Part shown: one piece after another, positions 1-8,648 of the stretch
Numbering within the stretch: the stretch's first letter is position 1
How the letters are laid out: every line of letters begins with the position of its first letter
NCBI GenBank assembly: GCA_028723145.1
Contig: JAQYFM010000117.1
Coordinates: forward strand, 1-10,975
Length of the DNA stretch: 10,975 bases
Direction: 5' to 3'
From: Spirochaetales bacterium
Lineage (GTDB): Bacteria > Spirochaetota > Spirochaetia > Sphaerochaetales > Sphaerochaetaceae
Program-made: the position numbers and the translations under genes
The notes under the pieces: generated by a model
What the model was told of the DNA's origin: nothing
What the model saw: only the letters and a program-made list of their open reading frames with translations
Database searches by the model: none

Positions 1-764
1 TCATGATCTTAATCAATGATGAAAAGCAAGCTAAGCTTTATAAGGAATCAATTGAACCTGGTCTTTCAAAGGGTAAGTATCTTGCATTTGCACATGGCTT
101 TAACATCCACTTTGGTCAAATTAAGCCACCAGCAGATGTTAACGTTATTATGATCGCTCCTAAAGGTCCAGGTCATACAGTTAGAAGTCAGTTCCAGGAA
201 GGTAAGGGTGTTCCTTCATTAATCGCAGTACATCAGGATCCATCTGGTGATTCAGAGCAGATTGCTCTTGCTTATGCTTGTGGTATTGGTGCTGGTAGAG
301 CAGGTGTATTTGTTACATCATTCAAAGAAGAGACAGAAACAGACCTCTTTGGTGAACAGGCAGTTCTTTGTGGTGGTGTTACAGCTTTAATTAAGGCTGG
401 TTTTGATACTCTTGTTGAAGCTGGTTATCAGCCAGAAATGGCATACTTTGAGTGCTGTCACGAAATGAAGCTCATCGTTGACCTCATCAACCAGGGTGGT
501 CTTGCATATATGAGATATTCTATCTCTGATACAGCTGAATACGGTGACTACATCACAGGACCAAAGATCATCACAGATGATACAAAGAAGGCTATGAAGG
601 AAGTTCTTAAAGACATCCAGGAAGGTACTTTTGCTCGCAATTGGTTACTTGAAAACATGGTTGGTAGACCATACTTCAATGCACGTAAGAGAATTGAAGC
701 TGAGAGCCTTTTAGAGACAACAGGTGCTCGCCTCAGAAGCCTCATGAGTTGGCTTAAGAAATAA
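1..764 (+). CDS. ilvC: Ketol-acid reductoisomerase (NADP+), C-terminal 253 residues; 5' end outside window
   Basis: This enzyme converts 2-acetolactate or 2-aceto-2-hydroxybutyrate to the dihydroxy acid in valine/isoleucine synthesis, in the cytoplasm. The reading frame is open at the left edge. The ATG at base 3 is an internal Met, because the family sequence just before the DEKQ segment is still Rossmann domain, so roughly 80 N-terminal residues are missing (class I enzymes have about 330-340). Numbering from base 3, the HGFNIHFGQI segment is at 31-40 and APKGPGH at 52-58. The Mg2+ ligands of the knotted domain appear as D114/E118 (DLFGE) and E150/E154 (ECCHE). A single knotted domain followed by the stop marks the short class I form, not the 490-residue E. 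coli form. It is the first visible gene of the ilv-leu operon, and leuA starts 21 bases after its stop. Confidence 0.96.
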   Translation, partial: MILINDEKQAKLYKESIEPGLSKGKYLAFAHGFNIHFGQIKPPADVNVIMIAPKGPGHTVRSQFQEGKGVPSLIAVHQDPSGDSEQIALAYACGIGAGRAGVFVTSFKEETETDLFGEQAVLCGGVTALIKAGFDTLVEAGYQPEMAYFECCHEMKLIVDLINQGGLAYMRYSISDTAEYGDYITGPKIITDDTKKAMKEVLKDIQEGTFARNWLLENMVGRPYFNARKRIEAESLLETTGARLRSLMSWLKK

Positions 765-785
765 TTAAATTTTAGGAGAATTGAG

Positions 786-2384
786 ATGGCAGATAGAGTC
801 TATTTTTTCGATACAACGCTCAGAGATGGTGAACAGGCTCCAGGTTACTCCATGAACTTGGAAGAGAAGATCAAAATCGCTAAGCAACTCGAAGCCCTAG
901 GAGTAGATATCATTGAGGCTGGTTTTGCCATCTCATCTCCTGGTGATAAAGAGAGTGTGACAGCAATTGCTAGCGCAGTTAAAAACTGTACTGTTGCTTC
1001 TCTTGCTCGTGCACTTAAAAAAGATATCGATGCAGCATACGATGCTGTAAAAAAAGCAGAAAGTCCAAGAATCCACTTATTCTTAGCAACTAGTGATCTT
1101 CATCTTCAGTATAAGCTTAAGATGTCTAGAGAAGAGGCTCTTGAAAGAATTAGAGATAATGTTCGCTATGCAGCTTCTCTCTGTTCAAATGTAGAATTCA
1201 GCTTAGAGGATGCAACAAGAACAGATTTGGACTATATGTGTCGTGTTGTTGAACTTGCTATTAAGGAGGGTGCAACAACAGTTAACCTTCCTGATACAGT
1301 AGGTTATTCAACACCTGCTGAGATTGCTAACATGGTCTCATATGTAAAAAACAACGTTCCAAACGTTGATAAAGCAATTCTTTCAATGCACTGTCATAAT
1401 GACCTTGGCCTAGCAGTTTCTAACTCAATGGCAGGTGTAGTTGCAGGTGCAAGACAGATTGAGTGTACTCTTTGTGGTATTGGTGAAAGAGCTGGTAATG
1501 CAGCTATGGAAGAGCTTGCAATGCTTATGCATACTCGTCCTGATTTATATCCATATCAAAATAACATAGTTACAACTGAGATTACTCGTTCTGCAAGACT
1601 GCTTTCATCAACAACTGGTGTAAAGATTAACCCTTCTAAGGCAATTGTAGGTCAAAATGCTTTTGCCCATGAATCAGGTATTCACCAGCATGGTGTTATG
1701 GCTAATAGTAAAACCTATGAAATTATGACACCTGAAAGTGTTGGTCTTACTCAAACTAATTTAGTTCTTGGTAAGCACTCTGGCCAGCATGCATTTACTA
1801 AAAAACTAGTTGAACTTGGTTATGAGCTTCCTAAGGAAGATATTGATCGTTTATTTGCAGAGTTCAAAAAGCTCACAGATAGAAAGAAAACTATTTCAGA
1901 TAGAGATATTATTGCATTAGTTGAATCAACAGAGGATGTTAAGAGCCAGCTTTGGACACTTGAAAACTTTGTTGTTAACAGTGGTAATCACATGACTGCT
2001 ACAGCATGTATTACCTTGAGAAAAGGTGAGAAACTCTATCAAGAGGTTGCAGCAGGTACAGGTCCTGTATACGCTGCATTAAGAACTGTAGAAAAAATTA
2101 TTAGACACCCATTTAGCTTAGAAGATTATCAGCTTCAAGCAGTTACGGAACATAGGGACGCCCTCGGGGAAGTATTGGTAAAAATTAGTGATAATAATGG
2201 CGTATTCCGTGGTAGAGGTGTTTCAACAGACGTTATTGAAGCAAGTATTTTGGCTTGTCTCAATGCAGTTAATAAGATGCTTGATGATTCAGTCACAGGT
2301 ATGAGAACTGGTGAGAGCGCTATGAAGATGAGTTTTGAAAACGATATGCTCATGGGACACACTGATAAAACAGAGGAGAAGTGA
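786..2384 (+). CDS. leuA: 2-isopropylmalate synthase
   Basis: LeuA condenses 2-ketoisovalerate with acetyl-CoA, the committed step of leucine synthesis. The ATG at 786 follows a TAGGAG site (773-778). The protein has 532 residues, normal to slightly long for the family. The HMGL-like TIM barrel opens with FFDTTLRDGEQ (7-17), where R13 and D14 are the catalytic Arg and metal-binding Asp. The second signature contains H202 and H204 (MHCHNDLGLA), and GIGERAGN lies at 231-238. Residues from about 390 to the end form the LeuA regulatory domain, with the GVFRGRGVSTDVIEAS segment typical of leucine-responsive enzymes. Feedback inhibition by leucine is therefore expected, although no allosteric residue was tested. 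The last codons overlap the ribosome binding region of leuC. Homocitrate and citramalate synthases are relatives, but the position directly before leuCDB argues for LeuA. Confidence 0.95.
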   Translation: MADRVYFFDTTLRDGEQAPGYSMNLEEKIKIAKQLEALGVDIIEAGFAISSPGDKESVTAIASAVKNCTVASLARALKKDIDAAYDAVKKAESPRIHLFLATSDLHLQYKLKMSREEALERIRDNVRYAASLCSNVEFSLEDATRTDLDYMCRVVELAIKEGATTVNLPDTVGYSTPAEIANMVSYVKNNVPNVDKAILSMHCHNDLGLAVSNSMAGVVAGARQIECTLCGIGERAGNAAMEELAMLMHTRPDLYPYQNNIVTTEITRSARLLSSTTGVKINPSKAIVGQNAFAHESGIHQHGVMANSKTYEIMTPESVGLTQTNLVLGKHSGQHAFTKKLVELGYELPKEDIDRLFAEFKKLTDRKKTISDRDIIALVESTEDVKSQLWTLENFVVNSGNHMTATACITLRKGEKLYQEVAAGTGPVYAALRTVEKIIRHPFSLEDYQLQAVTEHRDALGEVLVKISDNNGVFRGRGVSTDVIEASILACLNAVNKMLDDSVTGMRTGESAMKMSFENDMLMGHTDKTEEK

Positions 2385-2386
2385 AG

Positions 2387-3646
2387 ATGCAGATGACCAT
2401 TACTGAGAAGATCTTAGCTAAAGCTGCAGGATTAGATAGCGTTCACCCAGGTCAATTAATCATGGCAAATTTGTCCATGGTACTTGGAAACGATATTACA
2501 AGTCCTGTTGCTATAAAAGAGTTTCCAAAATTTGGTAAGAAAACAGTATTTGATAAAGATAAGGTAGCAATGGTCCCTGATCACTTCGCTCCTAACAAAG
2601 ATATTAAAGCTGCAGAGCAATGTAAGTGTGTACGTTGCTTTGCTAATGAACATAATATTACTAACTATTTTGAGGTAGGAGAGGCTGGTATTGAACATGC
2701 ACTTCTCCCTGAAAAAGGACTTGTAACAGCAGGTGATGTAGTTATTGGTGCTGATAGCCATACTTGTACTTATGGTGCCCTTGGAGCCTTCTCAACAGGC
2801 GTTGGTTCAACTGATATGGCATGTGGAATGGCAACTGGCAAGGCTTGGTTTAAGGTTCCTTCATCAATTAAGTTTGTTTTAAAGGGCAAGCTAAAAAAGT
2901 ATGTTACAGGTAAAGATTTAATTTTACACATTATTGGATTAATTGGTGTTGATGGTGCTCTTTATAAGAGTATGGAATTTACAGGTGAAGGTGTTAGCTC
3001 TCTTTCAATGGATGATAGATTTACAATTTGTAATATGGCAATTGAAGCAGGAGCTAAAAATGGTATCTTTGCAGTTGATGATAAGACTATAGAGTACTTA
3101 AATGAAGCAGGTGCTGCTACTCCTGTTATTTTTGAAAGTGATAGTGATGCACAATATGATGATGTTATTGAAATAGATTTATCAAAGCTTGAAAGCACCG
3201 TATCATTCCCTCATCTTCCTTCTAATACAAAGACATTTAGCAATATGCCAAAAGTAAAGATTGACCAAGTAGTTATTGGCTCTTGTACTAATGGAAGAAT
3301 TTCAGATTTAAGAGCTGCGGCAGAAATTCTAAAAGGTCGCCATGTTGATAAGTCTGTAAGAGCAATAATTATTCCGGCAACACAAAAAATATATCGTCAG
3401 GCTATGCATGAGGGGTTATTTGATATCTTCCTCGATGCAGGATGTGTAATATCAACTCCTACATGTGGTCCATGTCTTGGCGGTTATATGGGTATTCTTG
3501 CTGCTGGTGAAAGAGCAATTTCAACAACAAATAGAAACTTTGTAGGAAGAATGGGGCATGTTGAGAGTGAAGTATACCTAGCATCTCCACATGTAGCAGC
3601 TGCAAGTGCTGTAACTGGATATATTACAGATCCTAATACACTTTAA
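2387..3646 (+). CDS. leuC: 3-isopropylmalate dehydratase, large (Fe-S) subunit
   Basis: With LeuD, this subunit isomerises 2-isopropylmalate to 3-isopropylmalate through an aconitase-type [4Fe-4S] cluster. I place the start at ATG 2387, giving 419 residues, because AGGAG at 2374-2378 is 8 bases upstream. A GTG at 2381 in the same frame is only 2 bases from that site, and an ATG at 2393 is a weaker alternative. The three cluster cysteines are visible: C300 in IGSCTNGR, and C360 and C363 in TCGPCLGGYMG. GADSHTCTYGALGAFSTGVGS (121-141) is the usual aconitase-family substrate segment. The length near 420 marks the short type shared by many Clostridia and archaea, not the roughly 466-residue E. 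coli type. It agrees with the short LeuD partner 12 bases downstream. Homoaconitase is an alternative by family only, and the operon makes it unlikely. Confidence 0.94.
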   Translation: MQMTITEKILAKAAGLDSVHPGQLIMANLSMVLGNDITSPVAIKEFPKFGKKTVFDKDKVAMVPDHFAPNKDIKAAEQCKCVRCFANEHNITNYFEVGEAGIEHALLPEKGLVTAGDVVIGADSHTCTYGALGAFSTGVGSTDMACGMATGKAWFKVPSSIKFVLKGKLKKYVTGKDLILHIIGLIGVDGALYKSMEFTGEGVSSLSMDDRFTICNMAIEAGAKNGIFAVDDKTIEYLNEAGAATPVIFESDSDAQYDDVIEIDLSKLESTVSFPHLPSNTKTFSNMPKVKIDQVVIGSCTNGRISDLRAAAEILKGRHVDKSVRAIIIPATQKIYRQAMHEGLFDIFLDAGCVISTPTCGPCLGGYMGILAAGERAISTTNRNFVGRMGHVESEVYLASPHVAAASAVTGYITDPNTL

Positions 3647-3658
3647 GGAGAAAATGAG

Positions 3659-4153
3659 ATGAAGACTAAAGGTAAAGTATTCAGATATAAAGATAATGTT
3701 GATACAGATGTTATCATCCCAGCACGCTATTTAAATACTAGTAATGCAGAAGAGCTTGCTTTACACTGCATGGAGGATATCGATAAGGAATTTGTTAAAA
3801 ATGTTAAAAAGGGCGATATCATCGTAGCAGATAAGAACTTTGGCTGTGGATCAAGTCGTGAGCATGCTCCTCTTGCAATAAAGACAAGTGGAATAGGTTG
3901 TGTTATTGCACGTTCTTTTGCTCGCATTTTCTATAGAAATTCAATTAATATTGGGCTTGCTATCTTAGAGTGTGAGGAGGCTTGTGACCACATTGAGAGT
4001 GGAGATGAGGTTGAGGTTGACTTTGATAGTGGATTAATTAAAAACCTTACAAAGGGTGAAGAATATCAAGCAGAGCCATTTCCTCCGTTTATGCAGAGTT
4101 TAATTGCTGCAGGTGGACTTGCTCCATACATGGCTAAGGAGGCAGAGTTATGA
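3659..4153 (+). CDS. leuD: 3-isopropylmalate dehydratase, small subunit
   Basis: LeuD is the swivelling partner of LeuC, and together they form the isopropylmalate isomerase. The ATG at 3659 follows AAGGAG (3645-3650), which overlaps the leuC stop codon. An ATG at 3654 is out, since it meets a stop after one codon. The protein has 164 residues, the short type that pairs with short LeuC, whereas the E. coli type has about 200. DTDVIIPARYLNT lies near residues 15-27, and the substrate-binding loop FGCGSSREHAP is at 61-71. The final bases overlap the leuB start as ATGA (4150-4153), which suggests coupled translation and balanced expression of the two steps. Confidence 0.95.
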   Translation: MKTKGKVFRYKDNVDTDVIIPARYLNTSNAEELALHCMEDIDKEFVKNVKKGDIIVADKNFGCGSSREHAPLAIKTSGIGCVIARSFARIFYRNSINIGLAILECEEACDHIESGDEVEVDFDSGLIKNLTKGEEYQAEPFPPFMQSLIAAGGLAPYMAKEAEL

Positions 4154-5217
4154 ATTTAAAAATTGCAGTAGTTCCAGGTGATGGAATTGGCCCAGATATT
4201 GTTAATCAAGCCATTAAGGTATTAGATAAAGTTTGTGAACTTTATGGTCACAGTGTAAGTTATGAAACTGTATTAGCTGGTGGTGCTGCCATTGATAAGT
4301 ATGGTGTTTCTCTTCCAAGCGAAACATTAGAGACTTGTAAGAAAAGTGATGCTGTTCTTCTTGGTGCAGTAGGTGGTCCGAAGTGGGATAATGTTGAATC
4401 CTCAAATAGACCAGAGAAGGCTCTTTTAGGACTTAGAAGTGGTCTTGGCTTATTTTGTAATTTAAGACCTGCAATACTTTATAAGCAATTAAAAAGTGCT
4501 TGTCCTCTCCGATCTGATATAATTGGAGATGGCTTAGATATCATGGTAGTTCGTGAATTAACTGGTGGTATTTACTTTGGTAAAAAAGGTAAGAGTGAGG
4601 ATTGTAATTCTGCTTATGATATCATGAGCTACTCAAAACTAGAAATTGAAAGAATTGCTAGAAAGGCTTTTGAGATTGCAAAAAAGAGAAATTCAAAGGT
4701 AACTAGTGTTGATAAAGCAAACGTACTTGAAACTAGTAGACTTTGGAGAGCTACAACTGAAGAAGTTAAAAAGGAATACCCTGAGTGTACACTTGATCAT
4801 CTTTATGTTGATAACGCTTCAATGCAGCTAGTAAAAAATCCACACCAATTTGATGTTATTCTAACTGAAAATATGTTTGGTGATATTCTTTCTGATGAAG
4901 CAAGTATGATTACAGGTTCTATTGGAATGCTACCTTCAGCTTCTTTGAGAGAGGATAGCTTTGGTATGTATGAGCCGATTCACGGATCTGCACCAGATAT
5001 CGCTGGACTAGATATAGCTAACCCTATTGCAACAATTTTATCTGTTTCAATGATGCTAAGATATACATTTAATCTTTCTCCTGAAGCTGATGCAATTGAG
5101 AAGGCTGTATACCAAGCGCTTGAAGATGGATATAGAACTCCTGATATATATACTGATGGCATGATTAAAACTGGTACTATCGGTATGGGTGATGCTATTG
5201 TGGAGAGATTAAAATGA
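4150..5217 (+). CDS. leuB: 3-isopropylmalate dehydrogenase
   Basis: LeuB oxidatively decarboxylates 3-isopropylmalate to 2-ketoisocaproate with NAD+, the last step of the leucine branch before transamination. The 355-residue length is normal. GDGIGPDIV at 10-18 is the N-terminal family signature. Substrate-binding residues are visible as R96 and R106 (LRSGLGLFCNLRP), R135 and Y142 (VRELTGGIYFG), and K189. The metal-binding Asp residues D221, D245 and D249 lie in YVDNASMQ and ENMFGDILSDEAS. EPIHGSAPDIAG (275-286) is the cofactor loop. The start sits in an ATGA overlap with leuD, with AAGGAGG at 4137-4143 as its ribosome binding site. Isocitrate and homoisocitrate dehydrogenases are relatives, but the VRELTGGIYFG segment and the operon point to LeuB. 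Confidence 0.96.
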   Translation: MNLKIAVVPGDGIGPDIVNQAIKVLDKVCELYGHSVSYETVLAGGAAIDKYGVSLPSETLETCKKSDAVLLGAVGGPKWDNVESSNRPEKALLGLRSGLGLFCNLRPAILYKQLKSACPLRSDIIGDGLDIMVVRELTGGIYFGKKGKSEDCNSAYDIMSYSKLEIERIARKAFEIAKKRNSKVTSVDKANVLETSRLWRATTEEVKKEYPECTLDHLYVDNASMQLVKNPHQFDVILTENMFGDILSDEASMITGSIGMLPSASLREDSFGMYEPIHGSAPDIAGLDIANPIATILSVSMMLRYTFNLSPEADAIEKAVYQALEDGYRTPDIYTDGMIKTGTIGMGDAIVERLK

Positions 5218-6890
5218 AAAGAAGTGATGTAATGACTCAGGGGCCTGAAAGAGCTCCTCATAGAAGCCTTATGAAGGCATTAGGTTGGACAGATAAAGAA
5301 ATTAATATGCCAATGATTGGTATAGTATCTGGTTACAATGAGATTATTCCAGGACATGTTCAGCTAAATCGTATCGTTGATGCAGTAAAAGCTGGTGTAA
5401 GAGAAGCTGGTGGTAACCCTGTTACCTTCCCTGTTATCGGTGTTTGTGATGGTATCGCAATGGGACACACAGGAATGAAATACTCTCTTGCATCTCGTGA
5501 GCTAATTGCTGATTCAATAGAGGTAATGGCTACAGCTCATCCATTTGATGCTCTTGTACTTGTTCCAAACTGTGATAAGATCGTTCCTGGTATGCTAATG
5601 GCAGCTTTAAGATTAAATCTTCCTACAATTGTTGTCTCAGGTGGTGCAATGCTTGCAGGACACCTACCAGGTGGTGATAAGAGAGGTATGAGCCTTTCAA
5701 GCATGTTTGAAGCAGTTGGTAAGCATGCTGCTGGAAATATGGATGATGCAGAGCTCCTAAGATGGGAAAACAGTGTTTGTCCTTCTTGTGGTTCATGCTC
5801 TGGTATGTATACTGCAAATAGTATGAACTGCCTTTGCGAAGCAATTGGTGCTGCTCTTCCAGGTAATGGTACAATCCCATGTGTATATTCAGCTCGTGAG
5901 CGTTTAGCTAAAGAGAGTGGATATAAAATTATGGAGCTCTTAGAAAAGAATATTAGAATTCGTGATATCATGACTCCAGATGCCTTTGAAAATGCATTAA
6001 AAGTTGATATGGCTCTTGGCTGTTCAACTAATACAATGCTTCATCTTCCAGCACTTGCTCATGAAGCGGGCTTTAAGATTGATATTTTCAAGGCAAATGA
6101 AATTTCTGCACAGGTTCCTAATCTTTGTCACTTAGCTCCTGCAGGAAAAGATCACATTGAGGATTTAAACCTTGCTGGTGGTGTAATGGCTGTTATGAAG
6201 GAGCTTGATAAGAAAAACCTCTTAAAGAGAGATTTATTAACAGTTACTTGTCATACAATTGGAGAAAGTTTTGATAAGGCTCAAAACTATGATCCTGAGG
6301 TTATTAGACCAATTGATAATCCATATTCAACAACTGGTGGTATCGCAGTTCTTCGTGGTAACTTAGCTCCAGATGGTGCTGTTGTTAAGCGTTCAGCAGT
6401 TGCTCCTGAGATGCTTGAGCATACAGGTAAGGCAAAGGTTTACAACAGCGAAGAAGAAGCTATCCAAGCAATTTTCTCAGGTAAAATTGTATCTGGTGAT
6501 GTTGTTGTAATTAGATACGAGGGACCAAAAGGTGGTCCAGGTATGAGAGAAATGCTTTCTCCTACATCTGCAATTGCCGGAATGGGACTTGATAAAGAAG
6601 TTGCATTAATTACAGATGGTAGATTCTCTGGCGCTACTCGTGGTGCTTCTATTGGTCACGTATCTCCTGAAGCAGCTTTAGGTGGAACTATTGCTTTAGT
6701 TGAGGATGGAGATGAGATTCATATAGATATTAATAAGGGAGTCCTTGAGCTTTTAGTAAGTGATGAGGTTTTAGCAGAGAGAAGAAATAACTTAAAGCCT
6801 TATCAAGCTAAGATTAATACAGGCTATCTTGCACGCTATGCCCAGAGAGTAACATCAGCAAATATGGGCGCAATCTTTAAGGAGAATTAA
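5214..6890 (+). CDS. ilvD: Dihydroxy-acid dehydratase (Fe-S)
   Basis: IlvD dehydrates 2,3-dihydroxy-isovalerate and 2,3-dihydroxy-3-methylvalerate to the 2-keto acids, so it supplies both valine/isoleucine synthesis and the 2-ketoisovalerate used by LeuA. It has 558 residues, normal for the family, and starts in an ATGA overlap with leuB. Cluster and active-site segments are GVCDGIAMGHTGM (76-88), PNCDK with C120, and CPSCGSCSGMYTANSMNC with C189, C192 and C195. At the position where [2Fe-2S] plant-type enzymes have a TPCN cysteine, this protein reads IIPGHVQL. Instead there is a Cys at 78, in GVCDG. I recognise that layout from clostridial-type homologues. The C-terminal GRFSGATRGASIGHVSPEAA segment is the substrate/Mg end. 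Sugar-acid dehydratases (Edd, XylD) share the family but do not fit the neighbours. Confidence 0.95.
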   Translation: MKRSDVMTQGPERAPHRSLMKALGWTDKEINMPMIGIVSGYNEIIPGHVQLNRIVDAVKAGVREAGGNPVTFPVIGVCDGIAMGHTGMKYSLASRELIADSIEVMATAHPFDALVLVPNCDKIVPGMLMAALRLNLPTIVVSGGAMLAGHLPGGDKRGMSLSSMFEAVGKHAAGNMDDAELLRWENSVCPSCGSCSGMYTANSMNCLCEAIGAALPGNGTIPCVYSARERLAKESGYKIMELLEKNIRIRDIMTPDAFENALKVDMALGCSTNTMLHLPALAHEAGFKIDIFKANEISAQVPNLCHLAPAGKDHIEDLNLAGGVMAVMKELDKKNLLKRDLLTVTCHTIGESFDKAQNYDPEVIRPIDNPYSTTGGIAVLRGNLAPDGAVVKRSAVAPEMLEHTGKAKVYNSEEEAIQAIFSGKIVSGDVVVIRYEGPKGGPGMREMLSPTSAIAGMGLDKEVALITDGRFSGATRGASIGHVSPEAALGGTIALVEDGDEIHIDINKGVLELLVSDEVLAERRNNLKPYQAKINTGYLARYAQRVTSANMGAIFKEN

Positions 6891-6891
6891 A

Positions 6892-8577
6892 TTGCAAATC
6901 ACAGGTGCTCAGTTAATAATTGAATGTCTATGCGAACAGGGAGTTGACCGCGTTTTTGGTTATCCAGGCGGTCAAGTAATTCCTCTATATGATGCTCTTT
7001 ATCTTAATCGTGATAGAATTAAACACATCCTTACAGCGCATGAACAGGGTGCTAGCCATGCAGCAGATGGATACGCTCGTTCAACTGGTAAGGTAGGTGT
7101 TTGTATTGCTACCTCTGGTCCTGGTGCAACAAATCTTGTAACAGGTCTTGCTACTGCATATATGGATTCATCTCCAGTTGTAGCAATTACAGGTAACGTA
7201 CCTGTAAATCTACTTGGTAGAGATAGCTTCCAAGAGGTTGATATCACAGGTGTGACTATGCCTATTACAAAGCATAACTACATCGTTAAAGATAAAAATG
7301 AGCTTGCATCAACACTTAGAGAAGCATTTAGGATTGCACAAGAAGGTCGTCCAGGTCCTGTTTTAGTCGATATTCCTAAGAATATACAGCAGGACTTAAT
7401 CGATTATGAAAAGGTTGAAATTGAACCAATTAAGAGAAGTACCTCTAGACTTAGGGATGATGATATTGAGAAGGCAATTAATTTGATTGCTGCATCAGAC
7501 CGTCCTATGTGCTATATCGGTGGTGGTGTAATCAGATCAGATGCATCTAGTGAGCTACTCGATTTTATTGAGAAAATTGATGCACCAGTTTGTTCTTCTT
7601 TAATGGGACTAGGTGCAGTTCCAAGTAAGAATGAACGCTTCACTGGCATGGTTGGAATGCATGGAACTAAGGTCAGTAACCTTCTTATTAACTCATGTGA
7701 CTTATTAATTGTAATTGGTGCACGTTTTTCAGACCGTGTAATTAGTAAGGGTACAACATTTGCAACTCAAGCAAAAATATTACAACTTGATATTGATCCC
7801 GCTGAGTTTGATAAGAACATTGTTTCAGATAGTCATGTAATTGGTGATGTTAAAGAGATTTTAACTATTCTAAATTCAAGACTTGATAAGAGAGATCACA
7901 AAGACTGGATGGAGAGGGTAGCTGATTTAAAGAGAAGATTCCCAATGAAGGTTACTCTTGAATCAAAACGTCCTCGTGAAATTTTAAGAGCTCTTGATAA
8001 GGTTCTTTCAGAGGAAAAAGATGCTTTTGTTGCAACTGAGGTAGGTCAGCACCAGATGTGGGCTGCACAGTATCTAAAGCACAATAAGCCAAGACATTTC
8101 TTAACTTCTGGTGGCCTTGGAACAATGGGATTTGGTACAGGCGCTTCAATTGGAGCACAGGTCGCTAATCCAGAGGCTAGGGTAGTAAATGTTGCTGGCG
8201 ATGGTTCATTTAGAATGAACTGTAATGAGCTTGCAACAATTGCTCGCTATAAGCTTCCAATAGTGATTTTAGTTTTCAATAACCATTGCTTAGGTATGGT
8301 TAGACAGTGGCAGAACCTCTTTTTCCAAAAGCACTACAGTGAAACCACTCTTGATACCCCACTCGATTGGGTAATGCTAGCAAATGCATATGGTGTTAAG
8401 GGTATGAGATTAAAGGCCGATGATGATGCACTTGCAGTATTAAAGTCAGCTTTTGAGCTTGGTGAAGGCGTTGTTGTAGATTGCGAAATCCCAATTGATG
8501 ATAAGGTATTACCAATGGTAGCTCCTGGTGCATCAATAAATGATATGATGGGCTTTATTGATAACGAGGAAAATTGA
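6892..8577 (+). CDS. ilvB: Acetolactate (acetohydroxyacid) synthase, catalytic subunit
   Basis: This ThDP enzyme makes 2-acetolactate from pyruvate, or 2-aceto-2-hydroxybutyrate from pyruvate plus 2-ketobutyrate, feeding IlvC. The start is a TTG at 6892, supported by AAGGAG at 6879-6884 (7-base spacer) and by the N-terminal MQITGAQ, which aligns with the usual family start. There are 561 residues. The catalytic Glu is E51 (AHEQGASHAADGYAR). The ThDP/Mg2+ motif runs from GDGSFRMN at 436 to NN at 463-464. The FAD-type segment GARFSDR (276-282) and DSFQEVDITG (111-120) point to anabolic AHAS rather than catabolic AlsS. W473 in GMVRQWQ corresponds to the Trp linked to 2-ketobutyrate preference in AHAS. 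No ilvN regulatory subunit follows: the gene is the last of the operon and a terminator begins 5 bases after its stop. Confidence 0.94.
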   Translation: MQITGAQLIIECLCEQGVDRVFGYPGGQVIPLYDALYLNRDRIKHILTAHEQGASHAADGYARSTGKVGVCIATSGPGATNLVTGLATAYMDSSPVVAITGNVPVNLLGRDSFQEVDITGVTMPITKHNYIVKDKNELASTLREAFRIAQEGRPGPVLVDIPKNIQQDLIDYEKVEIEPIKRSTSRLRDDDIEKAINLIAASDRPMCYIGGGVIRSDASSELLDFIEKIDAPVCSSLMGLGAVPSKNERFTGMVGMHGTKVSNLLINSCDLLIVIGARFSDRVISKGTTFATQAKILQLDIDPAEFDKNIVSDSHVIGDVKEILTILNSRLDKRDHKDWMERVADLKRRFPMKVTLESKRPREILRALDKVLSEEKDAFVATEVGQHQMWAAQYLKHNKPRHFLTSGGLGTMGFGTGASIGAQVANPEARVVNVAGDGSFRMNCNELATIARYKLPIVILVFNNHCLGMVRQWQNLFFQKHYSETTLDTPLDWVMLANAYGVKGMRLKADDDALAVLKSAFELGEGVVVDCEIPIDDKVLPMVAPGASINDMMGFIDNEEN

Positions 8578-8582
8578 AGTCT

Positions 8583-8619
8583 TTAGGCTATCTTGTGTTA
8601 GGTAGCCTAATATTTTTTT
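8583..8619 (+). terminator. Intrinsic terminator of the ilv-leu operon (T1)
   Basis: The left arm 8583-8593 pairs with 8600-8610. Eight outer pairs are perfect (TTAGGCTA with TAGCCTAA), followed by one G-T wobble and two more pairs, with a 6-base loop. The right arm is followed by T-A and then seven consecutive T residues (8613-8619). It begins 5 bases after the ilvB stop. Confidence 0.9.
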
Positions 8620-8620
8620 A

Positions 8621-8648
8621 TTGACATAATTTATAATTCTGTTAATAT
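8621..8648 (+). promoter_or_regulatory. Possible upstream promoter P1 (weak call)
   Basis: A perfect TTGACA at 8621-8626 is 16 bases from TAATAT at 8643-8648. The -10 lies inside the left arm of the second terminator hairpin, so a transcript from here would start within or after that hairpin. The element may be fortuitous in AT-rich sequence. Confidence 0.3.

Noticed and set aside
765..785. A leader peptide or attenuator before leuA
   Set aside because: The gap is 21 bases with only a ribosome binding site; any leader would be upstream of ilvC, outside the window.
2381..2386. GTG at 2381 as the leuC start
   Set aside because: It is only 2 bases from the AGGAG site; ATG 2387 has the normal 8-base spacing and gives the usual MQMTITEKIL-type N-terminus.
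2456..2761. A 101-codon antisense open frame under leuC
   Set aside because: It has no ribosome binding site or family features, and leuC is certain on the + strand.
5537..5971. A 144-codon antisense open frame under ilvD, and a second at 5623-5880 in another frame
   Set aside because: Both lie fully inside a well-supported gene on the other strand, show no recognisable domain, and follow the codon pattern of ilvD read backwards.
8632..8637. A perfect TATAAT as a promoter -10
   Set aside because: No -35 lies at a suitable distance: the base positions 17 upstream fall in the T1 terminator and read AATATT, and TTGACA is only 5 bases away.
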